A stretch of 64,000 bases of DNA, from NCBI GenBank assembly GCA_025359105.1, contig JANYHK010000005.1:1-64000 (forward strand). Reading direction: 5' to 3'. Shown one piece after another: positions 54,023-61,890 of the stretch. Source of the stretch: Myxococcales bacterium. GTDB lineage: Bacteria; Myxococcota_A; Polyangia; Polyangiales; Polyangiaceae. Under the pieces are notes generated by a model. The model worked only from the letters and a program-made list of their open reading frames with translations, ran no database searches and was not told where the DNA came from. Made by a program: the position numbers and the translations under genes. Each line of letters opens with the position of its first letter. Position 1 is the stretch's first letter.

Positions 54023-54192
54023 CCGCCGCGCGGATGATGGCACGGCGCGTTCGTCGCGTCGCCCTCTCCGCCGTCGCCGTCAAGCTTTCACGGCCGCGAC
54101 CGCGTCCGCCACGGCTCCGACCCCGACCCCTCCGCCCAGTTCGAGCACAGGGTCCTCGTGACGGCGACGGGCCATGATGTTCTGACCGCCCG

Positions 54193-54208
54193 CTTAATAT
54201 GAATTAAG
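54193..54208. promoter_or_regulatory. Perfect A/T-rich palindrome in a divergent promoter region
   Basis: CTTAAT-ATGA-ATTAAG, six-base arms with four-base centre, lies between the kinase (minus) and a small lipoprotein (plus), 46 bp before the plus start. In DNA near 70% GC such a block is conspicuous and has the form of an operator or promoter element. Confidence 0.5.
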
Positions 54209-54253
54209 ATCAGCCGCCTGGAACGACGAGGCGGCATGACTAGTGTCCTCGGC

Positions 54254-54616
54254 ATGAAGACCCTTCTGGCTTCGGCCCTTTCACTCGTCCTCTTCGTTCT
54301 CCTCGCCGCGTCGCCTGCGTGCTCGAGCTCCGGCAAGACCGCTTGCGTCGACGGCAGCGCGTGCGGCAGTGGAAAGCTCCAGAGTTGCGCCGTCTCTGAT
54401 TCGAGCGGCGCGTGCGCAAGCGGGTATTACAAGGCGCCCGACGGGAAGATCTTCAACTGGGCGTCGTGCAACGATCAGGCGGCAGCGGCGACTGCGGTCC
54501 AGACGCACTGCGCGGCGAGCGGAGGGGACGCGTCCACGGCGTCCGACGCGGCGACGGGGACCGACGCTGCGCCCGAGACGGACGCGGCCACTGAAACCGA
54601 CGCGACGGCGGAGTGA
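54254..54616 (+). CDS. Small lipoprotein with acidic Thr-Asp-Ala repeat tail
   Basis: A 120-residue lipoprotein: lipobox SPAC (Cys23) after a long hydrophobic signal. A small mature domain with four cysteines (ACVDGSACGSGKLQSC, GACASGYY) is followed by FNWASCNDQ and a tail of degenerate Thr-Asp-Ala-x repeats. No family is recognised. ATG 54254 starts the signal peptide; an ATG six codons upstream is less likely. The A/T-rich palindrome lies just upstream. A hairpin follows the stop. Confidence 0.7.
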   Translation: MKTLLASALSLVLFVLLAASPACSSSGKTACVDGSACGSGKLQSCAVSDSSGACASGYYKAPDGKIFNWASCNDQAAAATAVQTHCAASGGDASTASDAATGTDAAPETDAATETDATAE

Positions 54617-54644
54617 ACGCGCAAGACGACCCGACGGCCGATGG

Positions 54645-54670
54645 CAACCGTTCCATCCGGGGGACGGTTG
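54645..54670. terminator. Hairpin between convergent genes
   Basis: CAACCGT and ACGGTTG arms (7 bp) with the loop TCCATCCGGGGG, which can itself pair C-C with G-G. It sits between the lipoprotein stop (54616) and the regulator stop (54678). No T-run follows on either side, so it may work with Rho or as an RNA-stabilising structure. Confidence 0.4.
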
Positions 54671-54677
54671 GCATGGG

Positions 54678-57266
54678 TCAGCCGACGTCCCGCGGGATCG
54701 CGTCACTCGAGATGGTCAGATCGGCGGACGGATCGACCAAATAGCCATCCCGCGTGCGCGTGAGCATCGCGCGAAGGCCCAGTCTCCGCAGGGTCGCGAT
54801 GGCGACGTAGACGCGGTTGGCGCCGGCCAAGGCGCGTACGTCCTCGCCGGGCCAGCCGGCCTCGACGAGCGCGAACGTGTCGAGCGCCTTCCCGGGGGCC
54901 GTCACGCGCTGGCCGGCGAGGACCGCGAGGAGGCTGGCGAGCAAGGGCTTGCCTGCCAGCCGAACCACACCGCTGCCAGGCGCGACGAACCAGTCGCCGC
55001 GCGCGTGGACGACGAGGCGCCCCCGCCCGCGCGACGTCTCGAGATCCTCGCCGAAACGGGCGCGGAGGATGCGGAGCGCTACCCGGACGTCGTCGCCGAC
55101 GCGATCGGTGCCGGCGAAGGGGACGATCCGAGCACGGGCGCGCGTGCGTAGCTCGGCGCTGCTCGTCGGATCCGCCTTTGCCAGGCGCTCGCTGCGCGCG
55201 AAGAGAAGCATCGCCTCGTAGAGATCGATGGCGCGAATGGCAAGGCCGTCGGTTCGCGGCGAGAGGACGCGTCGCGCCCGTTCGAGAAGGTGCTCGGCCC
55301 GTGCGAGGCGCCCGCTCGACGCTTCGATGCCTCCCAGCGTAGCGAGGCATATCCCTTCGTAGGGGTCGTCGCCGTGCGCATGAGCCAACGCGAGGGCGCG
55401 CCGATGCAGCTGGCGCGCCCGAACGAGATCGCCCTCTTCCCAGCGCGCGATCCCCAGCGCGGACAGTGCGATCGTCTCGCGGCGCCTCGACTTCGCGCTG
55501 CGCGCGAACGTCAGCGAGCGGCGGTACTGGGCTCGCGCGGCGAGGAGAGCGCCGCGATCGTGGTAGATCCCGCCGATCCGCGCGTGGTACGCGGCGAGCA
55601 CCTCGGGATCGTTCGACAAGAATGCCCGCTGCGCATCGTACTGAGTGAGCGCCTCGTCGAAACGCCCTTCTATGTAGCGAATGAGCCCGAGCTCGCCGAG
55701 CGCCACGCCAACGAGATCGCGTGCCCCCGCGCGCCCGAGCACCTTCGCCGCTTCTTCGCCGCATCGCCATGCGAGGTCGAGCCGCCCGGCGCGGCGATAG
55801 GCTCCGGAGAGGGCGACGAGCGCGATCCCCTCGACCCTTCGATCCTGCACACGGCGCGCGAGGGCGCGGGCCCGCTCGAGGTCGAGGGTGCCCTCCGCAT
55901 CGCCAGCGAGCACGCGCGCCTTGCCGCGCACCAACGTCGCGCGCGCGACGATCGGGCCGCTCCCGCGCGCCGGTACCCGCCCGATCGCGAGCGTGATGGC
56001 GGTCACGTAGGGCGCGAGGGGACCGGTTGCCAGGATCACGGGGCCAAGGGCGACGAGCGCGCGGAGCGCATGTGTGCGCGTCTCGGCGGGCGCGTCGCTG
56101 CGTGCGCCACGCGCCGCGACGGCTTCGAGGTTCTGGCGCTCGCGGGTGAGCGACGCGAAGGCCTCGGACCTGACCGTCGCGGAGTCGTCTATCGCCGCCG
56201 CCCAGCGCTCTGCAGCCGCGACGTAGTGCGCCGCGTGACGCCGCTCCGCGTCCTCGGCGAGGCCGAGGCTCTTCAGCCGCGCGCGCGCAAACTCGCCGAC
56301 GCTGGGCGACACGCCGTAGCGCGTCGTCCCCGAGTTCGCGTCTGTCTCTGCGAAGACGAGTGACTTCTCGCACAGCGCATGCACCGCGGCGTGACCTGGC
56401 CGATGGCGAGTGATGGATCCCGCCACCGCGTCGGCGGCCTCCTGGGTAAATCCGCCGGAGAAGACGCAGAACGCGGCCAGCGTCCTCCTCTCGAGCCCGT
56501 CGAGGAGCGCCCACGAACGGGCGATGGCGTCGTGCAGCGCATTGCGTTGCGCGCCCACCCCCTCGCGGCGCGCGAGGAGGCGCGGCAGCTGCTCGAGGAT
56601 CTCCCGCTCGGAGAGCACCGAGAGCTGCGACGCGGCGAGCTCGATCGCGAGAGGATTTCCCTGCAAGCGAAGAACGAGCTCGCGAACGACGTCTCCCGCC
56701 CTGCGCGGCGCGCGGTATCCCGCGCAAATCGCCGCGGCGCGCTCGCAGAAGAGCCGCACCGCATCCCGGTGCGTGCGCCCGGCCAGCGGCCCCAGTCGCA
56801 TGCGCTGCTCCTCGACGAGGCGCAGCGGTTCGCGCGATGTCACGAGGAAGCGCACGTTCGGCGCCGCGTCGGCCCACCCTCGAATGGCGGGCGCGGCTCG
56901 CTTCACCGCACGATCGAGGTCGTCCAAGACCAGCAGCAGCGGCGGACGCTCCGCGAGGCGCAGGCCCACGAGCTCGTCGGGTCGCCGATCGGTCGCCCGT
57001 AGGTCGAGCCCCAGCCTCCCTGCGACTGCCGTCGCGAGATCGGACGCGCGGGTCACCGCGTGCGCGTCGACGTGCCACACGCCGCCCGGGAACTTTCGCC
57101 CACGAGCGCACTGGTGTGCATAGCGCAGCGCCAGGCGCGATTTTCCGATGCCTGGGGGGCCGAGCACCGACACCACGTGCCGTCCCGCGACCAGCTCGGC
57201 GAGCCACGCGAGCTCAGCGACACGGCCCACGAACGAGGAATGTTCCCGCGGCAGGGGTGCGCTCAT
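54678..57266 (-). CDS. STAND ATPase-TPR regulator with C-terminal winged helix
   Basis: An 862-residue cytoplasmic regulator. A NB-ARC/AAA-type NTPase comes first: Walker A GPPGIGKS (36-43), Walker B LLLVLDDLD (110-117), and VTSREPLRL. A helical middle (about 350-740) has TPR-like repeats (LARAEHLLERARRVLS, ALTQYDAQRAFLSND). The last about 90 residues (RVYVAIATLRRLGLRAMLTR then GYLVDP) match an OmpR-type winged helix. This order, ATPase first and DNA-binding domain last, is the reverse of AfsR/SARP proteins. It should bind DNA when nucleotide and ligand permit. Start ATG 57266 was chosen; 57290 is an alternative. The target is unknown. Confidence 0.82.
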   Translation of the reverse strand: MSAPLPREHSSFVGRVAELAWLAELVAGRHVVSVLGPPGIGKSRLALRYAHQCARGRKFPGGVWHVDAHAVTRASDLATAVAGRLGLDLRATDRRPDELVGLRLAERPPLLLVLDDLDRAVKRAAPAIRGWADAAPNVRFLVTSREPLRLVEEQRMRLGPLAGRTHRDAVRLFCERAAAICAGYRAPRRAGDVVRELVLRLQGNPLAIELAASQLSVLSEREILEQLPRLLARREGVGAQRNALHDAIARSWALLDGLERRTLAAFCVFSGGFTQEAADAVAGSITRHRPGHAAVHALCEKSLVFAETDANSGTTRYGVSPSVGEFARARLKSLGLAEDAERRHAAHYVAAAERWAAAIDDSATVRSEAFASLTRERQNLEAVAARGARSDAPAETRTHALRALVALGPVILATGPLAPYVTAITLAIGRVPARGSGPIVARATLVRGKARVLAGDAEGTLDLERARALARRVQDRRVEGIALVALSGAYRRAGRLDLAWRCGEEAAKVLGRAGARDLVGVALGELGLIRYIEGRFDEALTQYDAQRAFLSNDPEVLAAYHARIGGIYHDRGALLAARAQYRRSLTFARSAKSRRRETIALSALGIARWEEGDLVRARQLHRRALALAHAHGDDPYEGICLATLGGIEASSGRLARAEHLLERARRVLSPRTDGLAIRAIDLYEAMLLFARSERLAKADPTSSAELRTRARARIVPFAGTDRVGDDVRVALRILRARFGEDLETSRGRGRLVVHARGDWFVAPGSGVVRLAGKPLLASLLAVLAGQRVTAPGKALDTFALVEAGWPGEDVRALAGANRVYVAIATLRRLGLRAMLTRTRDGYLVDPSADLTISSDAIPRDVG

Positions 57267-57405
57267 GGGCCCGGTGACCGCATACCCCATCGCCGCGTCG
57301 CGAAGAAGCAGGTCATGCTGCCAGCCCGCGGCACACGGTGGCACGGCGGCAGAGTCCAACTGCGCGAAAGAGCGATGGCACGGGAGGTGCGTTTAGCCGT
57401 TCCCC

Positions 57406-58623
57406 ATGCACACGAACGGCTATGCGCGGGTCCTGTCCGTCCTCATCGCGGGCGCCGTCGCGCCGGTCCTCGCCGCCGCTTGCGGCGGACGGGCGGACGA
57501 CGGGACCGCGGGCAGCTCCGGCGCGTCGGGCAGCTCCGGCGCGTCGGGAACCTCCGGGACCTCGGGGACGTCCGGAACGTCCGGAGCGTCTGGAACGTCC
57601 GGCACATCCGGCACCGGGAGCTCCGGGACGTCGGGCACGGGGAGCTCCGGCACATCCGGCACCAGTTGCAGTGGGGGGGGCTCGCAACAGCACCCGGTCG
57701 ATCCGAATCTCTGCGTGCCGCAGCTCGCGAGCTCGACGAGCTGCAACGGGTTCGTGTGCAGCTGGACGGTTGTGCAGCCGTGCGCACCCGATGGCGGCAC
57801 GTTCGACGCCGGAGCCGAGGGCGGCGCCGACGCCGGCCCACAGATGCCGTGCCTCGCGCTGTGCAACAGCGCGCTGCCGCCCGGGAGGACGCCGGTCAGC
57901 TTCTGCCAGACCGTCAACCAAGACGGCGGCCCGAGCGTGACCGCGTACTGCGGTGGGTGCGGCGCGGGGCGACCTCCTCGCGGCTTCGTCGCCCTGGCGA
58001 CGCCCTCGCAAAGCGTCGTGGCCTCGCGCCTCGCCGAGATGTCCCAGCTCGAAGCGGCGAGTGTGCATGCGTTCCGCGCGCTCCATCGAGATCTCGCGCG
58101 GCTCGGCGCGCCGCGCAGCCTGCTCCGCGCCGTGCGCGCGGCGGGCGAGGACGAAGTCCGTCACGCGCGCGCGACGCGGCGTGCGGCCGCGCGCTTCGGC
58201 GCTCGCGTGCCCCGCGCGCGCATCCCGGCGCAACCGGTGCGCTCCGCCCGGCAGCTGGCGATCGAGAACGCCGAGGAGGGCTGCGTGAAGGAGACGTTCG
58301 GTGCGGCGCTGGCGGCGATGCAAGCGGAGATCGCCGCCGACGCCGGCGTCCGCCGCATGATGCGCCGCATCGCCGCAGACGAGCTCCGCCACGCCGCCCT
58401 GTCGTGGCGCCTCGCAGCGTGGCTCGACGCTCGCCTCGACGCACGATCGCGCGCGGCGGTGGTCCAGGCGCGACGAACGACCGTCGCCGCGCTCCGGGCC
58501 GAGCTCGCCGGCTCGTCGTGCGGCGTCGCCGAGCTGGGCCTTCCCAGCGCACCTTGCGCCCGCGCCGTCCTCGACGCCATGAAGGTGGCGCTCGTGAGCG
58601 GAGATCTGTCGCGCGCGGCGTGA
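57406..58623 (+). CDS. Lipoprotein with Ser-Gly spacer and ferritin-like domain
   Basis: A 405-residue lipoprotein with lipobox LAAAC (Cys26) and a Ser-Gly-Thr repeat spacer (about 36-86). A Cys-rich module (about 90-190; NLCVPQLASSTSCNGFVC, CGGCGAGRP) follows. The C-terminal part (about 200-350) is a four-helix ferritin-like fold: Glu in MSQLEAASVHAF, Glu and His in EDEVRHARATRR, Glu in NAEEGCVKETF, and Glu and His in ADELRHAALSW. These are the E...ExxH...E...ExxH ligands of diiron proteins. An extracytoplasmic diiron or rubrerythrin-like protein on a lipid anchor is the best reading. ATG 57406. Confidence 0.82.
   Translation: MHTNGYARVLSVLIAGAVAPVLAAACGGRADDGTAGSSGASGSSGASGTSGTSGTSGTSGASGTSGTSGTGSSGTSGTGSSGTSGTSCSGGGSQQHPVDPNLCVPQLASSTSCNGFVCSWTVVQPCAPDGGTFDAGAEGGADAGPQMPCLALCNSALPPGRTPVSFCQTVNQDGGPSVTAYCGGCGAGRPPRGFVALATPSQSVVASRLAEMSQLEAASVHAFRALHRDLARLGAPRSLLRAVRAAGEDEVRHARATRRAAARFGARVPRARIPAQPVRSARQLAIENAEEGCVKETFGAALAAMQAEIAADAGVRRMMRRIAADELRHAALSWRLAAWLDARLDARSRAAVVQARRTTVAALRAELAGSSCGVAELGLPSAPCARAVLDAMKVALVSGDLSRAA
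57511..57663 (+). repeat. Tandem Ser-Gly-X coding repeat
   Basis: About 150 bp of 9-bp units (such as GGC-ACG-TCC and GGA-ACG-TCC variants) encode the spacer of the ferritin-like lipoprotein. Codon choice varies between units more than the encoded residues do, so protein-level selection as well as slippage shapes it. Confidence 0.85.
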
Positions 58624-58684
58624 TCGCGCCGCTCCGCCGCCGTCGTCACTCCACCGGCCGCCTCAGGCTCGCGAATCCCAGCCG

Positions 58685-58710
58685 GCAACTCGGGTTCTTA
58701 CCGGAGTTGC
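58685..58710. terminator. Hairpin between convergent genes
   Basis: GCAACTC and GAGTTGC arms (7 bp) with a 12-base loop lie between the ferritin-like gene stop (58623) and the Cys-rich lipoprotein stop (58727). No T-run follows. Same geometry as the hairpin at 54645. Confidence 0.4.
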
Positions 58711-58726
58711 GCGACGCGACCAAGAG

Positions 58727-59752
58727 TCAGCGCGCGCAGCAGACCGTGCCGGCCACGATCGGATCGACGCGACCGATCGCTTGCCCTCCCGAGGGGGTGC
58801 ACGCGCCGCCGTCGACGAGGGCGGGGGCACCGATCAGCTTGATCGAGCCCGCGCTCACCGAGGGCGGCACGCAGCTATGCGCGCCGAGGTTTTGGGGGGA
58901 GGCCGTGCAGCTCCCGTCGGCGTAGAGCACGACGTTGCCGTCGCACACGGCCCCTTGGCGTGGTCCGCACGTGCACGGCGTGCAGTCGCGCGTGTCGACG
59001 CTGCCCGTGTCGTACACGATCGTCCGGAGCGGATGCGTCGCGGGGCACGCGACGTCGCTCACCGCGGCAAGGCACGACCCGGCGGGAGGGACGCGCCGCA
59101 TGCAAACGGCGCCGCCCGCGCAGCCGCGGGGGCCGTCGGAGGTGCACACGAGCGCCGCGCCCGCGAACGCAGGGGGCACGCGCGACGTCGCACGCGCTTC
59201 ACAGCCCGCGTCGACCACGGGGAAGAAGGGCGCGTAATACGGCGAGCCGCCGCATCCGGCGGCGAAGGAGGACGGGAGGGTCAAGCAGCCGTTCGGGACG
59301 TTCGCGATCGGCGTTCCGCAGTAGACAGCGCACTTCAGGTCGGCTGCTGCGAAACCGGCGCCCGCGCAGCCAGCGTCGGGTGGCGCGCAGGTGCAGCCAC
59401 ACGTCGCCGCCGCCGGCGTGGGCTCGGTCAGCCCGTGGAGCGCCGTTCGCGGTTGACCCGACGGGCAGGCGAGGCCGCCCGCGTCGCCCTTCACGATCAC
59501 CGCGGGGCTCGCCCAGTCCCGACCCAGGCTCTCGCACGAGTACCCCGCGTGGAGGCAGTCGAGGTCGGCGCAGTCCACGAGGCCGTCGCCGTCGTCGTCG
59601 ATGCCGTTCTCGCAATCCTCGACGCCCGCAGCGCCCCCTCCATCGGACGAATTGGTGAGGTAGCCGACCTCGTCGATCGCGAGGAGTCTGGCGCACCCCG
59701 CGACCGCCGCGATGACCGCGATGACGGCCACGAGTCCACTCCCTGGACGCAT
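58727..59752 (-). CDS. Cys-rich lipoprotein with a Ca-binding-type Asp repeat
   Basis: A 341-residue lipoprotein with lipobox VAGC (Cys20). CENGIDDDGDGLVDCADLDC at about 47-66 is the Asp-rich 'DDDGDGxxDCxDxDC' motif common in Myxococcota surface proteins and similar to EF-hand/thrombospondin type-3 calcium loops. The rest has about 24 further cysteines (CTCAPPDAGCAGAGF, CTPCTCGPRQGAVC), consistent with a disulfide-knit extracellular domain. No enzymatic motif. ATG 59752. Convergent with the ferritin-like gene. Confidence 0.75.
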   Translation of the reverse strand: MRPGSGLVAVIAVIAAVAGCARLLAIDEVGYLTNSSDGGGAAGVEDCENGIDDDGDGLVDCADLDCLHAGYSCESLGRDWASPAVIVKGDAGGLACPSGQPRTALHGLTEPTPAAATCGCTCAPPDAGCAGAGFAAADLKCAVYCGTPIANVPNGCLTLPSSFAAGCGGSPYYAPFFPVVDAGCEARATSRVPPAFAGAALVCTSDGPRGCAGGAVCMRRVPPAGSCLAAVSDVACPATHPLRTIVYDTGSVDTRDCTPCTCGPRQGAVCDGNVVLYADGSCTASPQNLGAHSCVPPSVSAGSIKLIGAPALVDGGACTPSGGQAIGRVDPIVAGTVCCAR

Positions 59753-59934
59753 CCGCGAAGGATCGGCCTAGGCGCGCTCAACGTCAAACGGCAAGACGCG
59801 GCGCGCGGAAAACTGAGGTTCTACGCCGACCCGCGCCGACGAGCTGCTGCACGAGATCCTCTCGGTCGGTCGTCATTTGACCGGCGCGGCGCCCCTCCGA
59901 GGCCTATGTTCCTGGGAGTAGGGAGATACCTGCC

Positions 59935-61092
59935 ATGGCGCTCCGCAGCACGACCCGGTCGACGGTCCTGACGCTCCTCGCGTCCGGCGCGCTCTCGCTC
60001 CTTGCTACGCCGGCGTTCGCGCGCGGCGGCGGGCGTGGCGGCGGCGGTCATTCGAGCGGCGGCGGGCACTTCAGCGGCGGGCAGTCCTATTCGGCCCCTC
60101 ACTATTCGGCCCCTCACGTGTCCGCCGCGCCGCACTATGCCGCGCCCCATGCGTACGGCGGCTCGGTCGGTGTGCACGGCGCCTCCCCGATGCGCGCCCC
60201 CGCCTACTACGGCGGCCACGGGTTCGTCGGCGGCGGCCGCGGTCCCTATGTCGCGGGCGGTCGCGTTCCTGCGTTCTACGGCGGCCCGCGCGGCGGCGTG
60301 TGGTGGGGCGCGCGTTACGGCTGGCGCGTGCCGCTCTACTGGGGCGGCTACTACCGCCCATACCCCGCGTACTGGGGCGTTGGTTACTGGGTGACCGACT
60401 GGATCATGCTCGACTATCTCGCGGCCGAAGAGGCGCGGATGATGGTGCACAGCCCGTCCGGCGTGGCCGTGCCGGTCGAGAGCACCCCGCTCGACGTCAA
60501 CGTGCGCGAAGAGCTCCGCGCGCAGGTCGCGGACTACCTCGCGATGCCTCCTCCCTCCGGGTCGACCTCGACCCAGTCCGACGGCAACACGCTCGTCGTG
60601 AGCGATCCCCGAGTGGCGGGTGCGCTCGCAGCGCCGCACCACGTCTTCGTCGTCTCGAATCCGGTCGCGGTGGTCGATCGCACACACGGCGGGAGCTGCA
60701 ACGTCACGGCGGCCGATCTCGTGCGCACGTCGTCACCGGTCCCGAGCGGCCAATCGAGCGCAGATGTGCTCGTCGCGGCCTCGAAGAAGGGGAGCTGCGC
60801 GCCCGGCACCACCGTCGCCATGCCGATCGTGGAGCTCGTCCGCTTCGAGGAGGCGTTGCTCGAGCGGGTGACCCGTGGCGCCGCCGCCGCGAAGGCCACG
60901 GACGCGGACGCCGACTCGGCACCGGTCCCCGCGCCGTCCGATCTTTCTCCGACGCCGCCCACGCCGGGCACGCCGCCCCCGTCGGCTCACCCGATCGCGC
61001 CGGTGGCGCCGCCCGCGCCGGCGCCGCAGGACCTGCCGACACCGCCGCCGCCGCCGACGACGCCGAACTCCGACGGCAGCCTCTCCCTCTAG
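59935..61092 (+). CDS. Secreted Gly/His/Tyr-rich protein with Pro-rich tail
   Basis: A 385-residue protein. Signal peptide (about 1-30, ending TPAFARGG) is followed by a low-complexity Gly/His/Ser/Tyr region (about 31-130), an aromatic stretch (WWGARYGWRVPLYWGGYYRP) and one amphipathic or membrane-like helix (WVTDWIMLDYLAAEE). A small globular domain (about 185-320; ALAAPHHVFVVSNPVAV, CNVTAADLVRTSS) and a Pro-rich end (about 325-380) complete it. Looks like a cell-surface or matrix protein. No family recognised. ATG 59935 follows a run of G/A (GGGAGTAGGGAGAT). Confidence 0.75.
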   Translation: MALRSTTRSTVLTLLASGALSLLATPAFARGGGRGGGGHSSGGGHFSGGQSYSAPHYSAPHVSAAPHYAAPHAYGGSVGVHGASPMRAPAYYGGHGFVGGGRGPYVAGGRVPAFYGGPRGGVWWGARYGWRVPLYWGGYYRPYPAYWGVGYWVTDWIMLDYLAAEEARMMVHSPSGVAVPVESTPLDVNVREELRAQVADYLAMPPPSGSTSTQSDGNTLVVSDPRVAGALAAPHHVFVVSNPVAVVDRTHGGSCNVTAADLVRTSSPVPSGQSSADVLVAASKKGSCAPGTTVAMPIVELVRFEEALLERVTRGAAAAKATDADADSAPVPAPSDLSPTPPTPGTPPPSAHPIAPVAPPAPAPQDLPTPPPPPTTPNSDGSLSL

Positions 61093-61240
61093 GAGGCGCT
61101 TTCGACGAAAAAGGCTCGCGTGGGTGCGACCTCGGGATGAATGCCCCGTCTGTGGGGGTGAGAGCCGGACTCCTCGTGTGCGCCGATGGTCCTGCGCGCC
61201 CGAGGTGAAGAGCCGGGCTCCACTTTCATTCGGAGACTCC

Positions 61241-61399
61241 ATGAACCGCTTCGCCTGCGCCACGATCTCGCTCGTCCCCGCCGCTCTCCTCACGCTGAGC
61301 CTCGTCGCAGGCTGCTCGAGCAGCTCCAGCTCTCCAAGCACCGGGGGCACGAGCAGCGGTCGCTCTCCTCGTGCCACTCGTGCTCGATGTCGCGCATGA
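61241..61399 (+). pseudogene. Truncated lipoprotein leader
   Basis: ATG at 61241 opens a good signal peptide with lipobox LVAGC (Cys25) and a Ser-rich spacer, exactly as in the lipoproteins of this window. The frame then drifts into Arg-rich sequence and stops after 52 residues. The 3' part overlaps a minus-strand frame with coding character, so the leader seems to have lost its body by deletion or rearrangement. A genuine 52-residue lipopeptide is possible but less likely. Confidence 0.45.
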
Positions 61400-61540
61400 G
61401 CAGCGCGCAGTCCGGCTCGACGCTCGCGCGCGGAAAGCGCGCGTCGTCGGCGAAGTAGGTCGACAAGCAGTGGTCGCTCTCCATGACGATGAAGACGCGA
61501 CCGTCGACCACCTAGCCGTACTCCTCGACGCGCTCAACAT
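61290..61540 (-). pseudogene. Coding-like fragment interrupted by a stop
   Basis: On the minus strand a frame reads REHVERVEEYG, a TAG stop, then VVDGRVFIVMESDHCLSTYF and a following segment with MRDIEHEWHEE. Composition and the smooth join on both sides of the TAG suggest that a Tyr or Gln codon was turned into a stop. No family is recognised. It ends amid the truncated lipoprotein leader on the other strand. Confidence 0.35.
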
Positions 61541-61703
61541 GCTCGCGATGTGAGGCGCTCAGCGCCGCCCGGCCCGCTGTACAGGCTGAACAAACTGTTC
61601 AGCGGCCTTGTACAACGGAGCTCCTGCCGCTGCGCAACTTGCGCAATGTCGAACGAGCACCCGCGGACTTGTGAGTGGCACAGTCTTCGCTATGATGGGG
61701 CCC

Positions 61704-61853
61704 ATGAAGAAGTCGAGCCCGCGCCCCCTCTGCCCCAGCACCGCGAAGAAGAGCACGGAGACGCTGCCGAGCCGTGAGGCCGCCATCGCGAAGCTGGTGA
61801 TCAAGAGCGGCCTACGCGCCGGTAGCGGATCGCGCTGCATCCCGCAGCGCTGA
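61704..61853 (+). CDS. Possible 49-residue peptide
   Basis: ATG 61704 (in-frame ATGs at 61692 and 61695) encodes a basic peptide starting MKKSSPRPLCPSTAKKSTET, with LPSREAAIAKLVIKSGLRAG following and an SGSRC-containing end. A G-run (GGGG at about 61697-61700) is correctly spaced as ribosome-binding site. Small Lys/Ser-rich peptides of this size occur as precursors in myxobacteria, but no Gly-Gly cleavage site or modification partner is here. It may also be a chance frame. Confidence 0.35.
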   Translation: MKKSSPRPLCPSTAKKSTETLPSREAAIAKLVIKSGLRAGSGSRCIPQR

Positions 61854-61890
61854 GCGTTCCCCGCGCGCGCGGCTAAGCTGCGAACGGACG

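Larger units (their letters stand above)
61093..61703. other. Degenerate patch with gene fragments
   Basis: About 610 bp without a solid gene. It holds a truncated lipoprotein start (61241-61399) and, on the minus strand across 61290-61540, a coding-like frame with an internal TAG. A direct reading suggests decayed remnants of two genes fused head to head by a past rearrangement. Confidence 0.45.

Noticed and set aside
60001-60320. Gly/His-rich start of the protein at 59935 as a metal-storage or silk-like repeat
   Set aside because: Composition is biased, but there is no regular repeat unit and His spacing is irregular; kept only as a low-complexity surface region.
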